Below, one piece after another: positions 38,593 through 39,537 of a DNA stretch of 39,537 nucleotides; within the stretch, counting starts at the first letter, position 1, and every line of letters begins with the position of its first letter. Made by a program: the position numbers and the translations under genes. Location: the NCBI GenBank assembly GCA_003650425.1, contig QMPP01000003.1, forward strand, positions 1-39,537, given 5' to 3'. Under the pieces are notes generated by a model. That model did not search any database. It worked only from the letters and a program-made list of their open reading frames with translations, and was not told where the DNA came from. This stretch comes from Bacteroidota bacterium. GTDB taxonomy: Bacteria; Bacteroidota; Bacteroidia; Bacteroidales; F082.

Positions 38593-39537
38593 CTACATCA
38601 AAAAGCTCATCATGATACCGGCTGCCACGGCAGATCCTATTACACCCGCCACGTTGGGAGCCATGGCATGCATTAACAGGTGATTGGTAGGGTCGTAACG
38701 AAGTCCTTCGGTTTGAACAACCCTAGCACTATCGGGTACAGCCGAAACTCCGGCGGCTCCTATTAACGGGTTAATCTGATTGTCGGCAGCTGAAAATAAG
38801 TTCATCACTTTAGCAAAAATAACTCCTCCTGCCGTGGCAACAATAAACGAGAGTGCACCCAGCACAAAAATCAAAATGGATTCTGGTGTTAAAAATACAT
38901 CGGCTTGTGTGGATGCCCCTACCGTGAGACCCAGAAGAATGGTAACAATATCGATTAAAGAGGTTCTCGCTGTGTCAGCCAACCGTTTGGTTACACCACT
39001 CTCTTTTAAAAGATTTCCAAAAAAGAGCATTCCAAGCAGGGGCAACGCACCGGGTGAGATAAAAGTGGTTAATATAAGGGCAACAATGGGAAAAATAATT
39101 TTTTCACGTTTACTTACGGCGCGTGTTGGTTTCATTCGGATTTTACGCTCTTTTTTATTGGTTAGAAGCCGCATCACCGGTGGCTGAATTACGGGAACCA
39201 GCGCCATATAGGAGTAAGCGGCAATAGCAATAGGGCCGATGAGGTTTTTGGTTTGCAGCCCGTGTATAATGCTTCCGTTGGCAAGTTTCGACGAAAGAAA
39301 AATGGCTGTAGGGCCGTCGGCGCCCCCGATAATACCGATGGCTCCTGCTTCGGGCATATTGAACCCGAGATATAAGGCTCCCAAAAAAGTAAGGAAAATG
39401 CCTACCTGAGCTGCTGCCCCTAAAAGGATAAGCCTCGGATTGGAAATAAGTGACGAAAAGTCGGTCATGGCACCTATGCCAAGAAATATCAAGGGTGGAT
39501 AAATTCCTTTTACTACACCATAGTAAAGGTAGTTAAG
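38593..39537 (-). CDS. oadB: Sodium-translocating decarboxylase beta subunit (OadB-like), 5' end cut by window edge
   Basis: [56 protein letters not shown]; frame stays open to base 39537 ([22 protein letters not shown]). Confidence 0.93.
   Translation of the reverse strand, partial: LNYLYYGVVKGIYPPLIFLGIGAMTDFSSLISNPRLILLGAAAQVGIFLTFLGALYLGFNMPEAGAIGIIGGADGPTAIFLSSKLANGSIIHGLQTKNLIGPIAIAAYSYMALVPVIQPPVMRLLTNKKERKIRMKPTRAVSKREKIIFPIVALILTTFISPGALPLLGMLFFGNLLKESGVTKRLADTARTSLIDIVTILLGLTVGASTQADVFLTPESILIFVLGALSFIVATAGGVIFAKVMNLFSAADNQINPLIGAAGVSAVPDSARVVQTEGLRYDPTNHLLMHAMAPNVAGVIGSAVAAGIMMSFLM

Overview
The window is about 39.5 kb of Bacteroidota chromosome. Support for this: recurrent TAnnTTTG promoter-like sites, a T9SS C-terminal domain, a short AMP nucleosidase, a long-insert Rho, and a mevalonate-pathway enzyme. 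It is mostly densely packed housekeeping and accessory genes: a GT4 fusion, C45 hydrolase, WbqC, two thioredoxins, MATE, MiaB-like/MtaB, idi, rnz, sucC, an MFS transporter with glycosylasparaginase, mvaD, rho, holA, amn and an oadB fragment. The best candidate for an under-described system is a compact minus-strand operon at 7724-11805. It encodes a coiled-coil protein, a one-TM protein with a cytosolic longin/roadblock-like region and a periplasmic OmpA-like domain, a Rab-like small GTPase with a non-canonical switch II, and a soluble orphan histidine kinase. A MATE exporter gene follows 3 bp downstream. Also notable are a minimal TAL/FabG/ketosynthase set resembling flexirubin or aryl-polyene genes, a stand-alone IS1595-type zinc-ribbon protein without a DDE domain, a Rho with three AT-hook-like motifs in its insert, and two repeat-rich intergenic regions (about 31.8-32.4 kb and 35.05-35.75 kb). 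No tRNA, rRNA, CRISPR array or intact mobile element was recognised. All family assignments come from reading motifs; no database search was run.
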